DNA of 20,929 bases from a virus. The position numbers and the translations under genes are program-made. The stretch's first letter is position 1. Every line of letters starts with the position of its first letter. Positions 1 through 9,462 of the stretch are shown one piece after another. The stretch spans positions 1 through 20,929 of IMG/VR virus record IMGVR_UViG_3300030108_005658. One strand, 5' to 3'. Under the pieces are notes generated by a model. The model was not told the origin of the DNA, searched no databases, and saw nothing but the letters and a program-made list of their open reading frames with translations.

Positions 1-808
1 CATCTTTTGTTCTTATGAACATATCTGAAGATGTTCCATGTCCTTCAACACCAATAAGTTTTCTACCTGCTGGTGTATCCCACACAACCTCTCCTATATT
101 ATCTCCATATACTTCTTTTATCCAAGACGCTGTATTTACCGCAGCATTAACCCATTTTTCATTTAAGATTTTATCCTTATCTTTTGCTATTTTCATTAGC
201 TCTGATTTAATTTCATCAATGTCTCTATTTTTTAATAATTCTCTAAGCACATAATGAACAGCTGCTTCACCAGCTCTTGATTCTGCAGTTCCTGCACCAA
301 CTCCCTTTTCACCTTTCTTTTCTGCTTGAGCTTTAGCATCAGCCGTAGATAAATTCATTTGACTATCGGTGGTTTCGTGGTCTTCATTTCTTAAATCTTC
401 ATTAGAGGTTTTAGGTTTTGTTTCTTTTTTATCATCACCTTTTTTATCCATTGGATTTTTATCAACTTCCATACCAGGTGTGGTATCGGTTTCAGTTTCA
501 CCACCCTCTTGTTCATATTCTTTTGCAGCTTTTTCTTGGTCTACTTTTTCATGTGAACCATCTTCAATACCTTTTTCATAATTATCTTTGTTTTTATATT
601 GAACGATTCTTCCACTTTCTTTTGAACGAGAATAATATACTTGTTCTTCAAATAAATTTTGTATAAACTCAAAAATAAATCGATTTGGTAAATTCAATTC
701 TTCCATTGATTTTTTTAATTCAAATATGTGTAGTGGATTTTTAACGTTAGGCATTCCATCGTGTACACGATACGCCCATTCTGTAAGTATTTTATCTATT
801 AAATTCAT
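1..808 (-). CDS. Acidic protein of unknown function (3' end outside window)
   Basis: An open frame begins with ATG at 808-806, one base after the polymerase stop, and runs without a stop to the window edge, giving about 269 residues of an incomplete protein. The start has only a weak ribosome site (AGG about 7 nt upstream) and is probably translationally coupled. The first ~60 residues look globular (start MNLIDKILTEWAYRVHDGMP). Residues ~60-165 are a highly charged, Lys/Glu/Asp-rich, low-complexity linker. From ~170 a second folded part begins with a helix containing ESRAGEAAVHYVLREL, and the visible end contains HGTSSDMFIRTKD. A conserved helix Glu and a later Asp in a beta strand would fit a PD-(D/E)XK-like nuclease fold, but the decisive E-x-K part lies outside the window. 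It may equally be a virion structural protein. The function is unknown. Confidence 0.8.
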   Translation of the reverse strand, partial: MNLIDKILTEWAYRVHDGMPNVKNPLHIFELKKSMEELNLPNRFIFEFIQNLFEEQVYYSRSKESGRIVQYKNKDNYEKGIEDGSHEKVDQEKAAKEYEQEGGETETDTTPGMEVDKNPMDKKGDDKKETKPKTSNEDLRNEDHETTDSQMNLSTADAKAQAEKKGEKGVGAGTAESRAGEAAVHYVLRELLKNRDIDEIKSELMKIAKDKDKILNEKWVNAAVNTASWIKEVYGDNIGEVVWDTPAGRKLIGVEGHGTSSDMFIRTKD

Positions 809-809
809 G

Positions 810-2123
810 TTATAACCTATCGGTAATATTTTTCATATCACCATAATTTAATCCCATTTGAGATTTTGTGAAATGTTTTCCTTCTTCTAATATGTTTTTA
901 ATTTCTGTCAAAGTTTCTACTCCGTCTTGTTTAGAAAAATCAAAGAGGAAACTATCATATCCATATAAAACCAATTTAGTGTGTTTAGTTAATAAATAGT
1001 CTTGAATAGATAAAATCTTCTTAATATTTGATTCTGTCTCATATGCTTGTATCAAATAGTTAAAAACTTTATTTCTATTTAAGTCATCATAATTATCGTA
1101 TGTAAGTTTCCTTCTATAAATATCAGTATAAACACAATTATGTGTATTTATTTCATTCCATTTTGAATTAATATATTTATGAACTAAATCAAAAAATAGT
1201 ACTTTTTCTCTTGTTTCTTTATCAATTCCACCATACAATAATCTAAATGTTCTAGCCTTTGACTCTTGATATGAACAACCATAACGCTCTGCGAGGTGTT
1301 CGTGTACTGAATCACTACAAAACCTATAGTCAACCAAATCACCTATTAACCTCAAGTGATATGCATCAAAGTCAAATTCAACCAAATAATCATTTTCAGG
1401 TATAATAGATTTTCTCTTTTCTGGTGGTAGAGCTGCAAAGTTTACAGTTCCAAATGCATTTGATGGACGACCTGTGGTTGTGGTTAGATTGTAGTTGGAA
1501 TACAATTTACCATTCGATATATGTTTTTTGACTCTTAGGTCAAATATATCACACACGTCATTGGACACCTTTACACCATTTTTTTCTATATTGTAAAAAG
1601 CCTTTATCTTATCGAGTGCTCCACTATTTTCAAACCAACCCTCATCATCAATAAGTGGATTTAAATCTTTTTGTGCCCATTTCAATATCTTATCTGAAAC
1701 CTCATCACAATACTCTTTGTGTTTGCTTATTGGTATGATTTCGTTAAGTTTTTTTACATTGTAGTATTTATTACTCAGGAAATCTATTGCATTGTTTCTC
1801 ACTTCCAAGTCTAAAGGTTTTCCATGTAACCACCAATGTCCTATATTTACATCAAAAATACATCTATATTCAGGCAATATTGGTAATAGTTTTTTAGCAT
1901 CAGGTGTCATAACAATCTGTTTATCATCCATTAGAAATGAGTAATCAACCATATATTGATTGGAATCTGGATGTTTTTGAGGTAAGATATAACTCTTTGA
2001 TGAATCCCAATTATCCACATCGTTTCCATGAATTTCTCTAATATAAAGTAGCGACAACTTGTTATTCTTATGTAGTGGATGTAAGAATGGATCTGAATAT
2101 ATGGGTATAGCAATATAAATCAT
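810..2123 (-). CDS. Family A DNA polymerase domain, exonuclease-less
   Basis: The 437-aa product carries the ordered landmarks of a family A (Pol I-type) polymerase. A TTTTGRPS box lies at ~215-221 (compare TATGRLSS, with R219 matching E. coli R668). Motif A is DFDAYHLR at 251-258 (compare DYSQIELR), preceded downstream of TGR by NFAALP (compare NLQNIP). A helix with VHEHLAERYG leads to motif B, KARTFRLLYGG at 289-299 (compare KAINFGLIYG, retaining Lys, Phe, Tyr and Gly). Q359 matches Q849. Motif C is YDSFLFDF at 389-396 (compare HDELVFEV). Both catalytic Asp positions, D251 and D390, are kept. The Glu of motif A is His, and the HDE of motif C is YDS. The N-terminal ~200 residues show no recognisable 3'-5' exonuclease motifs. 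The start ATG at 2123 has only a weak ribosome site. T4 relatives replicate with a family B enzyme, so this would be an additional or specialised polymerase, oddly placed after the hub gene. Confidence 0.8.
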   Translation of the reverse strand: MIYIAIPIYSDPFLHPLHKNNKLSLLYIREIHGNDVDNWDSSKSYILPQKHPDSNQYMVDYSFLMDDKQIVMTPDAKKLLPILPEYRCIFDVNIGHWWLHGKPLDLEVRNNAIDFLSNKYYNVKKLNEIIPISKHKEYCDEVSDKILKWAQKDLNPLIDDEGWFENSGALDKIKAFYNIEKNGVKVSNDVCDIFDLRVKKHISNGKLYSNYNLTTTTGRPSNAFGTVNFAALPPEKRKSIIPENDYLVEFDFDAYHLRLIGDLVDYRFCSDSVHEHLAERYGCSYQESKARTFRLLYGGIDKETREKVLFFDLVHKYINSKWNEINTHNCVYTDIYRRKLTYDNYDDLNRNKVFNYLIQAYETESNIKKILSIQDYLLTKHTKLVLYGYDSFLFDFSKQDGVETLTEIKNILEEGKHFTKSQMGLNYGDMKNITDRL

Positions 2124-2129
2124 ACTACA

Positions 2130-2138
2130 ATATATAAA
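2130..2138 (-). promoter_or_regulatory. Degenerate copy of the intergenic AT element
   Basis: ATATATAAA on the plus strand matches the first nine bases of the 12-base element found exactly in five other gaps. It sits in the 40-nt gap between the hub and polymerase genes, about 10 nt upstream of the polymerase ATG. Its placement matches the other copies, but the match is short and AT-rich, so it could be chance. Confidence 0.25.
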
Positions 2139-2163
2139 CTTTTATGTTAAAAAACAAGCTTTT

Positions 2164-5100
2164 TTATGGCCACCACGAACCATTTTCATCAGGATTACTA
2201 TGTCCCTTGTTTCCCACACAACAACAATTTTGTTTATTTGGTCCAGTGTAATCTTGTCCGTCTTGAAGACCAAATCCATCGGCTTGACACCAATCTCTTG
2301 GATCAACATCTTGATGAGTATCAGTGTATAAATCAACAGCTGTTTTTCTTTCTTGAGTTCCATCATGACCAACGTAACCACCACATCTAAATTGACCTTC
2401 AAAGTCTCCTGTTTCACATTCAAATGTATAAAATTCAAAAGGAGCTCTAGGATTAGTAGGATATGGTAGATAGTTCCAATTCCTCAAATCACAAGGTTCA
2501 TTAGCATCTGGATCATACATTGGATCACCCTCTATCATACATCCCACTCTACGCATAGGTGGTGATTCTTCTTCATCCACTCCACCACCTGTGTCACCAC
2601 CTGTATCTCCACCTGTTCCATTATCTGTAGAGCCACCCTCATCTCCTGGTATAAAAGGTGTTGTTGGTTCAAACTGAATATAACTTCCTTCTGCACCACC
2701 TAAATATTTATCAAAAAAATTGTCTATGTTATCAATATAATAAGGGCAACTTTCATCACATTCAGATTCCTGTGAACTAGTATCATCAATACCTGGTATA
2801 TTGAACTCAGGAATAAGAAATTTTGCTGTTTTTCCTTTGCTTCCATCATACTCCCAACCTCCTATTGGATCTAATTGGTCAAACCCCAAAGATTCACCAA
2901 TAACGGAATTTCTAAATTTCTCTTTTACAGATTCTGCAAAAGTTCCACCAAGAAGTCCCACAGAATACTCAGATCTACCTGGTTGTCCTGGACCATTCCA
3001 TCCCCAACAACAAGGATCAGGATAATTAGCCACTCCACCAAGACCAGTGGCAAAACTAAAATTAGCATTCAAATACTGTTGCATCAATGAACCACCTGGT
3101 TGGTCACCACTATTAATGTCAAAATTTTGAAAATATATATTATGGTCAAATTTTGAAAGTTTTTGGTTCCAAGCTTGAGAACTTGAAAAGTTTGTATCTT
3201 GTTCATCATTTAATGGAACTAACATATAAAATGCATATGGAACTAATTCAGAGACATTATTGAACACTAACATATACAATTCATCAGATTTTATATTTAT
3301 TCCAGCTGGTAAAAGTCCTCCCACAACATCATATCCACTAAAAGCAAATTCTGTAATAGTTGGATAAATTAATTGTCCTATTGACGTAGGAACATCCCCC
3401 AAATTAGCGGCATAAATCCAACCCTCACCTGCTGCAATGTTAAGGGTTGGTCCATCAAGGTCATAATTACTCCAAAGAGGATCAACCACTGTTGGAGCAT
3501 CATATAAAAAATAATATTTATTTATACAATTTATATCAGATACCCAATCGGGTGCAAATATTCTATCCCAAAAATCATGACATCGTTCAACTTTTGTTCC
3601 CCCACTAGAGGCTATAAATGGTTCATTATTTTGTTCACTGAAACCTCGAACGTATGGGTAACCAATCAACATACTGTAATTAGTATTTAATGATCCGTAC
3701 AAATGATAAGCGGGAAAAGCTATTTTTACACTATCCTTTCCCTTATTGTATTCTTGTATTGCCACTTTGTTTCCTCTCACAAGAAAAGCTTCATCATTTA
3801 AAAAAGTAAAATTATGATTTTTCAAACTTACAGGTTTTTCTATCGTCACCAAATCCATTAATTTATCAACAGGCATCCCTACATATTGACCACCATCTAA
3901 AAAATTATCATCTCTATTGAAATCTAATTGAAAAACATCCTCCACCCATTCAGGCATTGCAACACCATATGTTAAATCACCTGGTTCAGCCTGTTCATAA
4001 TACAATTCATTTTCAAGATTGGTCATTTCATTAACTGTTTTTATATCAAACTCTTTAATTTCACTTTGGGAATCTATTTTATCCGTACTGGTTCCTACGA
4101 TAGATTTTAAAAACTCTGGAGATAAAACAACGTCTGAATAAGGTTTATATAATTCTTTAGATTTCAAACTATCTCTTCTTATTCTCATCACGGTTTCAAA
4201 CGTTGTGTACCACCCATCAGAGTTTATGTCTTGAGAGACTTTTACAACCTGAAAATAAACATTGTTTCTATAAAGTTCTGGTAAATAATTTACCTTAAAT
4301 AAATCTCCAGGTTGAATCGATGATATTCCGTATATGGTTAAACTAAGTGATATTGGGAGTGCAGTTGCACTCGTTTTTACCTCATCTCCCTCTACAAACT
4401 TACCAGTGAAAAAAGCTTGTTGAGCCAAAACTCTATGATATTCACTAATACTGTCTGCAGCATAAATGTTTAACATATTATAATATTCAGAAGTTTTTTT
4501 CTGTACATTTTCAGAGGAAATATCTTTACTCGATGGTTGAGTTGTTGATGATCCATCTCCCTCTTCTCCATCCTCATCAGGATTTGGGACAATGTTTTCA
4601 CCATCACTAAATGGTGACACAAATTCACTTAGGGTATGACCATCATAAGTGGTTGCAACAGTTCTTGACTTACCCATTAAATTTAAATCTTCAACTAATT
4701 TTCCATATCTTCCAAATAAATTTTTATTTTCAGGACCAGTTCTACCTCTTAATTTTTCCACATGAGAAAATATATCTAATTCATTCATGTAAGTGAAATA
4801 ATAATCTGTTATTTCACCGTCTGAATCATCTCCACCAAAACTTGACAATAAAGAGTGTGCAGCCATATATTTTTGAATATTTGTGCCATTTGGAAATACT
4901 TGATTTTTAGAACTTAAATTTTGAATCGCATACATGTTTCCAACATCACCTTCTGGTATACTTAAATTCACATCATAACTTTTAACTATTGAACTATTGG
5001 ACATCACATCAAATGTAAAAAGTTTATCATAAGCATTTTCATCATCTTTTTCTAAACTATCATAATTATAGTCACTCACTGATATGGAACTATCATTACC

Positions 5101-7035
5101 TGGACTTTGAGTTATTCTTAAATCAAATATATCTCCTGAATCCTCATTTATTTTTTCTAAAATTAATTCAATTGCCTCTCTAACAGATTCTGAATGATCA
5201 AAAGCTTTTTTAATAATATTAACATTAATGAATATTTCTCTTAATGGTATTCTTTTAGCAAATATATCAGTTTTAGTGTAATCTGATAAATCTCTCATCT
5301 TATCAAATTCTTGATACTTTGGTGGAGTTTTATTTAGTCTAAGATAACTCGCATAAGTATATCCCTCTTCATCAGCATCTCTTGGTAATTTTCCAACTCG
5401 AGCACTATAACTATCATGCCAATACTCTGGATATAAAAATACAGGAACGTCAGCATGAGGTCCATATTCCTGTCCATAGTTAATAATATCTTCTTGTCTC
5501 TTTCTAAATTGTTTAATCCAAGGCACAAATGAGTCTTGTGAATTCATAGATATTTCAAAATTTAAATGGTCGGATTTATTAATATCATCTACAGTTTCCC
5601 CAAAACCTAACTCTGAATTTATAACCTTATCTTCAAATAATCCAAATGAAATAAAATTTAAATCATCATATTTTTTATTCATGAAAATTCCATATGGGAC
5701 GGATAAATCATATGCGTTTTCAGGATTATCCTCATCATTTTCAGTCCTATTAACTCCAGGAGTTAAGTCGTCTTCAAGTCCAAATGATTTTCTGGCAAGA
5801 GCTCTAATGGTTTTTTGAAAATCCTCTATATTGTTTGTGCTTGAATTATAATCCGGTAATGAACCTGTAAGAATTCCTCTTTCTTGATTTGAACTTACTT
5901 GATATAATCCCTCAAATGTTATCAAATGGTCTAATATATAAGATACTTTTCGAGCAATATTTGTTTCTTCAGTGTTTTGATTTAATAAAGCTGTATTTCT
6001 TGAGGTAATTGTTAAACTACATTCAATACTACCATTCTCTTGTATTTTCGAATCATAAGATTGAACGATACCAACCAAAGTATCTACAAGTCCTTGTTGT
6101 GAACCTACCCATCCATTTTTATCAAATAATTTGTTTTGAATTCCACTTAAACCATTATACTCCTTACTCTCATCCAAAAAATTTCTAGGATCATATAATT
6201 CAATATTTTCATTACTCCATCCAAAATCAAGAAATATTTGAGCTCCTGGTTTTAAAAAAAATTTATTATATATTTTATCAAAATCATAAAAATTATGAAC
6301 TGTAAAATTTATTGTGGTTTTTCTTATTTCTCCTATCGCACCTTGAGTTTCAGAAGACACTGAGGTAATTCCAGCTCCTGGTTTTAAAAATTCATTGTTT
6401 TGACCTATATAACCATGTGTGGGGTGAAAATAAGGAGCATTATGTTCTTCTGGAAATAAAACCTCATATGAATCAGAGGGAGTTGAATATCTTTCTTGAT
6501 TAGGATACAAGGTTCCAACGTCATGTGAATTAACTTGATATACTTTTGTTTCAAATGGCCTATCTGGAACTTGTGGATCTAATTCATCAGATATGTAATG
6601 TTGTTGTCTTTGAACATCCCAATCTATGGGGGTATTAGGAAAATCCGTTTGTAATTTTTTCTTTTGATCCTGTATAGCTTTATTTCTATCTGTGATAGTT
6701 CTTGAATCTTCAGGTCCAAATCCCTCAGCACGTGGAAAGTATATTTTCTTTTCAACTTTTTTAATTAAATTAACAGCTGTCCACATTCTGGTAAATGGAG
6801 ACCTCGAACCTAATTCATATGAACCATCAAATTGATTATCCAAAAGTTCACCATAAGTGTAGAAACCTTGATTTGATTCACCACCTCCTGTGACTCTACT
6901 ATCTTTATAACTTGAGTCCTTTATTTCTTCATTTGGAGATTTTAAAGTAGATGAGGCTCTTTGTCTAGCTTCTAATATTTTTTTAACTCTAATGGGGATG
7001 TCAGAACCTAAAACTCTTTTGTTTATTGTTGGCAT
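2164..7035 (-). CDS. Baseplate hub (gp27-like) with long Cys-rich C-terminal extension
   Basis: This 1623-aa protein is the largest in the window. The first ~960 residues look like a tail hub. An early segment has GAIGEIRKTTINFTVHNF and PGAQIFLDFGW, and the segment near residue 893 (LSLTIYGISSIQPGDLFKV, then YFQVVKVSQ and W-T-T-FET) is the signature ending of gp27/gpD-type hub domains. That fold forms the trimeric platform joining tube and spike. Residues ~960-1465 are of unknown fold. A Gly/Asp/Thr linker (GGDTGGDTGGG) at ~1480 separates a terminal domain with eight Cys, including a CCC triplet near the end. T4 gp27 is about 390 aa, so this protein is about four times longer, and no separate gp5-like spike is seen nearby. 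ATG lies 1 nt after the LysM gene stop, with AAGG upstream. The hub call is firm; the role of the C-terminus is inferred only to be spike- or host-facing. Confidence 0.75.
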   Translation of the reverse strand: MPTINKRVLGSDIPIRVKKILEARQRASSTLKSPNEEIKDSSYKDSRVTGGGESNQGFYTYGELLDNQFDGSYELGSRSPFTRMWTAVNLIKKVEKKIYFPRAEGFGPEDSRTITDRNKAIQDQKKKLQTDFPNTPIDWDVQRQQHYISDELDPQVPDRPFETKVYQVNSHDVGTLYPNQERYSTPSDSYEVLFPEEHNAPYFHPTHGYIGQNNEFLKPGAGITSVSSETQGAIGEIRKTTINFTVHNFYDFDKIYNKFFLKPGAQIFLDFGWSNENIELYDPRNFLDESKEYNGLSGIQNKLFDKNGWVGSQQGLVDTLVGIVQSYDSKIQENGSIECSLTITSRNTALLNQNTEETNIARKVSYILDHLITFEGLYQVSSNQERGILTGSLPDYNSSTNNIEDFQKTIRALARKSFGLEDDLTPGVNRTENDEDNPENAYDLSVPYGIFMNKKYDDLNFISFGLFEDKVINSELGFGETVDDINKSDHLNFEISMNSQDSFVPWIKQFRKRQEDIINYGQEYGPHADVPVFLYPEYWHDSYSARVGKLPRDADEEGYTYASYLRLNKTPPKYQEFDKMRDLSDYTKTDIFAKRIPLREIFINVNIIKKAFDHSESVREAIELILEKINEDSGDIFDLRITQSPGNDSSISVSDYNYDSLEKDDENAYDKLFTFDVMSNSSIVKSYDVNLSIPEGDVGNMYAIQNLSSKNQVFPNGTNIQKYMAAHSLLSSFGGDDSDGEITDYYFTYMNELDIFSHVEKLRGRTGPENKNLFGRYGKLVEDLNLMGKSRTVATTYDGHTLSEFVSPFSDGENIVPNPDEDGEEGDGSSTTQPSSKDISSENVQKKTSEYYNMLNIYAADSISEYHRVLAQQAFFTGKFVEGDEVKTSATALPISLSLTIYGISSIQPGDLFKVNYLPELYRNNVYFQVVKVSQDINSDGWYTTFETVMRIRRDSLKSKELYKPYSDVVLSPEFLKSIVGTSTDKIDSQSEIKEFDIKTVNEMTNLENELYYEQAEPGDLTYGVAMPEWVEDVFQLDFNRDDNFLDGGQYVGMPVDKLMDLVTIEKPVSLKNHNFTFLNDEAFLVRGNKVAIQEYNKGKDSVKIAFPAYHLYGSLNTNYSMLIGYPYVRGFSEQNNEPFIASSGGTKVERCHDFWDRIFAPDWVSDINCINKYYFLYDAPTVVDPLWSNYDLDGPTLNIAAGEGWIYAANLGDVPTSIGQLIYPTITEFAFSGYDVVGGLLPAGINIKSDELYMLVFNNVSELVPYAFYMLVPLNDEQDTNFSSSQAWNQKLSKFDHNIYFQNFDINSGDQPGGSLMQQYLNANFSFATGLGGVANYPDPCCWGWNGPGQPGRSEYSVGLLGGTFAESVKEKFRNSVIGESLGFDQLDPIGGWEYDGSKGKTAKFLIPEFNIPGIDDTSSQESECDESCPYYIDNIDNFFDKYLGGAEGSYIQFEPTTPFIPGDEGGSTDNGTGGDTGGDTGGGVDEEESPPMRRVGCMIEGDPMYDPDANEPCDLRNWNYLPYPTNPRAPFEFYTFECETGDFEGQFRCGGYVGHDGTQERKTAVDLYTDTHQDVDPRDWCQADGFGLQDGQDYTGPNKQNCCCVGNKGHSNPDENGSWWP

Positions 7036-7036
7036 T

Positions 7037-7330
7037 TTAGTAACCTTTTGCTTTTTCTATTGTAGTTGGTATTCTTAAACTTGTCCCTGCTGGAATGTTC
7101 ATTGTTTTTAAATTATTTACTCTTGCTATGAACCACCACAAATTTGGATCACCATAAAATCTTTGTGCTAAATTATCACATCTGTCACCCATGGTTGATA
7201 TAAAGTACATATCATCATCACGTTCAGGAACCACATCATAAATAGTTGTCGCATAATATTTTCCTGTATTTTGTCCACTGTTTTCATTATAATTTACAAT
7301 TTTCGTATTTCTATATCTTTTTACTGACAT
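7037..7330 (-). CDS. 53: gp53-like LysM baseplate wedge/hub protein
   Basis: The 97-aa product has a LysM domain in its C-terminal half: GDRCDNLAQRFYGDPNLWWF, then ARVNNL and a closing G-TSLRIP. The YGDP-LWW-IA-xN pattern is typical of the LysM domain of T4 gp53 and P2 gpX-type baseplate proteins, which clamp the hub and tube initiator region rather than bind peptidoglycan freely. T4 gp53 is about twice as long, so this is a minimal LysM form. The ATG overlaps the preceding stop (TAATG), and GGAGG lies 8 nt upstream, indicating translational coupling. Its position between a tube-initiator-like protein and the hub matches the usual baseplate core order in contractile tails. Confidence 0.8.
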   Translation of the reverse strand: MSVKRYRNTKIVNYNENSGQNTGKYYATTIYDVVPERDDDMYFISTMGDRCDNLAQRFYGDPNLWWFIARVNNLKTMNIPAGTSLRIPTTIEKAKGY

Positions 7331-9450
7331 TAATAGTCCTCCACATCTCTAGAAACTAAACTGGCTTTTCTATCACCCAATCTAGCATCAGTGGCCCTTA
7401 AATTATTTCTTTGTTTTCTAGACCATCTTTCACTATTTGGTTTAAACTGACCATTGTAGCCATAGAATTTAGTACCATATCCAGGACTAAATCTTCCCTC
7501 TTGGTTTGATTCATGTATTACCTGTAAGGATATAGCAGCAGTTACGTATTTAGGAACTCTAGCTCCAGCGACTGTTTCCCAAACTCCTTCATCTGGAATA
7601 GTATAGGTTAGAGATTTAATCCATGTTAATTGTTCTTTATTAATATCACCATATAACTCACCCATTCTAAATTTTACCAGTGGGGGTTTCATTCTATATT
7701 GTTTTTCAGCTCCTGCACCATACCCACTCATCCCAACGTCTTGCATATATTGTGGATAACATAAAGATGTTAAATGGTTTAATTTATTATAAATCATTTG
7801 TAATTCGTCTTTAGTGTGTGCAAAAATTTTAAGAATAAATGATAAATCCCTTTCACCTCTTTCATAAACCCAAACAGGTTCACTTCTTCCTATGTAGTTG
7901 GTTTGAGCCCAAGACGGACTAACATTTTCTGTTATACCTGAAACATAAGCTCTGAAAAATAAATACTGGTCTGACCTTAAATCTTTAAAATAAAGTGGCA
8001 TCCCTTGTTTTTCACCTTCAATATTAAATTCTAATCCACTTGCAACTCCACCGGATGAATCTTCACCATCAATGTCCACTGTTTTTGTACGATAAGTACT
8101 TGCTTTTAGTTGAAATCCTGATATTTTTTGAGCAAGTGTAAATTTATCTCCCCCAAGATATGGTTTAGGAATGTTGTTTAATTCTGGACTTCGTGTTGCA
8201 GCTCCAACTAAACGAGATTGAAATCTTATAAGACTATCACCATTACCACCAAGACCACCGTAACCTGGAGTAGTATTTCCCCCTCTTATACTGTCCTCAA
8301 ATAAAAACGGAACGGTGTTCATTCCGTAATATGGATTATTCACTCTTCCATACTCACTAGATACCGTATCGGAAGTACCAGTTAAAGTGACTTCAGGTAA
8401 TCCACTTCGTGTGAGTGTAGATGGTGCACCAATTCCTAATGACCTTGCTATTGGACTAACTGATGCTAAAGTTGATAAAAAATTATATCCTCGATTAAAT
8501 CTTTGAGGAACTATTCTTAAACTATCACCGTGATAATTTGCAAAATCACTAAATGGACCAGTTAATCTATAAGCTGGAAGGTCTTCTAAATCTTGACCTA
8601 CAGACGCTCTAACAACAGAGGTTGGAATCACACTAGTTAAATTTTGTCTAAGTGTAAAAGCAATACCAGCTGGTGATGATAAAAAACTAGTGATTCTTTG
8701 AGTGTCGACTGAAGACCTAAAGAATGGAACCGACCTATTTCCTTTATTTAACTCTCTACCCACATCACCAATTGGACTAACTATGTAAGGTTCAGAGTCA
8801 GCTAATCCAAATGTAGAATTTCTATAATTTTTTGATAATCCACTAAATATACCTGTGGCTCTAGGATTTTTAATATTCAAACCCTCTCTACTAACATTAC
8901 CACCATAAGTGTATGGACTAAATCCATTAAAAGAACTACCATCGTCTTTTGGAGTGTGGTCGTTATTGTACAAAGAAAAGTAACCTTGAGATGCTCTTAA
9001 ATCTATACCAAGTCCACCTAAATCATTATCTGAAGTTCTATAAGCTTCAGTACCTATTAAATCATTCCCCTTTTCACTCTGAGGTGTGAATAAATTATCA
9101 AACTTACCAGCGGTGGAATAATCGGTTACCAGTTCAGGAGTATGTATGGTTCCAGCATAAGTATTTTTACTATTTATTTGAATACGATTGTTTTTTGGAA
9201 CTCTAGGATCAAATGTTTGCATTCTAAAAGCTGGTAAATCAGATGCTGGAGTATAATTAAAACTTGAAGGAACTCCAATGAATGATGATGGTAGTCTTGA
9301 GAATTGGTCAAGTATTGGAGTTGTTGTGGGCGTAGATATGTCAGAAACTAAATTAGATTGACCTGTGTTTAATGGCTGATTTCTCTGATAGTCTTCAGCT
9401 AATTGAGGTAAATTCTCATTAAAAATACTATCTAAATTTTCTAAACCCAA
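7330..9450 (-). CDS. Baseplate / tube-initiator-like structural protein, TTG start
   Basis: The 706-aa product starts at TTG, 12 nt after the tape measure stop. GGAGAG lies 5 nt upstream, and the only nearby ATG (in GAGATGAAT) hits a stop after four codons, so TTG is the best start. Residues ~1-460 are rich in Gly, Asn, Ser, Pro and Tyr, with little predicted regular structure. Residues ~480-660 look folded: YFKDLRSDQYLFFRAYVSGI, then YIGRSEPVWVYERGERDLSF, a long helix with DELQMIYNKLNHLTSLCYP and a closing strand AAISLQVIHE. This fold pattern, immediately before a LysM protein and the hub, resembles the tube-like initiator proteins (T4 gp48/gp54, Afp7 type) that seed the tail tube on the baseplate. 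I infer that role from context and pattern. The long N-terminal extension is not explained. Confidence 0.65.
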   Translation of the reverse strand: MGLENLDSIFNENLPQLAEDYQRNQPLNTGQSNLVSDISTPTTTPILDQFSRLPSSFIGVPSSFNYTPASDLPAFRMQTFDPRVPKNNRIQINSKNTYAGTIHTPELVTDYSTAGKFDNLFTPQSEKGNDLIGTEAYRTSDNDLGGLGIDLRASQGYFSLYNNDHTPKDDGSSFNGFSPYTYGGNVSREGLNIKNPRATGIFSGLSKNYRNSTFGLADSEPYIVSPIGDVGRELNKGNRSVPFFRSSVDTQRITSFLSSPAGIAFTLRQNLTSVIPTSVVRASVGQDLEDLPAYRLTGPFSDFANYHGDSLRIVPQRFNRGYNFLSTLASVSPIARSLGIGAPSTLTRSGLPEVTLTGTSDTVSSEYGRVNNPYYGMNTVPFLFEDSIRGGNTTPGYGGLGGNGDSLIRFQSRLVGAATRSPELNNIPKPYLGGDKFTLAQKISGFQLKASTYRTKTVDIDGEDSSGGVASGLEFNIEGEKQGMPLYFKDLRSDQYLFFRAYVSGITENVSPSWAQTNYIGRSEPVWVYERGERDLSFILKIFAHTKDELQMIYNKLNHLTSLCYPQYMQDVGMSGYGAGAEKQYRMKPPLVKFRMGELYGDINKEQLTWIKSLTYTIPDEGVWETVAGARVPKYVTAAISLQVIHESNQEGRFSPGYGTKFYGYNGQFKPNSERWSRKQRNNLRATDARLGDRKASLVSRDVEDY

Positions 9451-9462
9451 TTCATCTCTCCA

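Noticed and set aside
15-666. Short plus-strand open frames near the left edge
   Set aside because: They lie opposite a continuous minus-strand frame (1-808) with normal protein composition and a start coupled to the polymerase stop; no ribosome sites support them.
2140-2170. Terminator after the hub gene
   Set aside because: Short A and T runs can pair (around AAGC) but there is no GC stem, so it is too weak to call.
2142-2438. 98-codon minus-strand frame inside the hub C-terminus
   Set aside because: It overlaps the Cys-rich hub end, which is in frame with the main gene; no ribosome site was seen.
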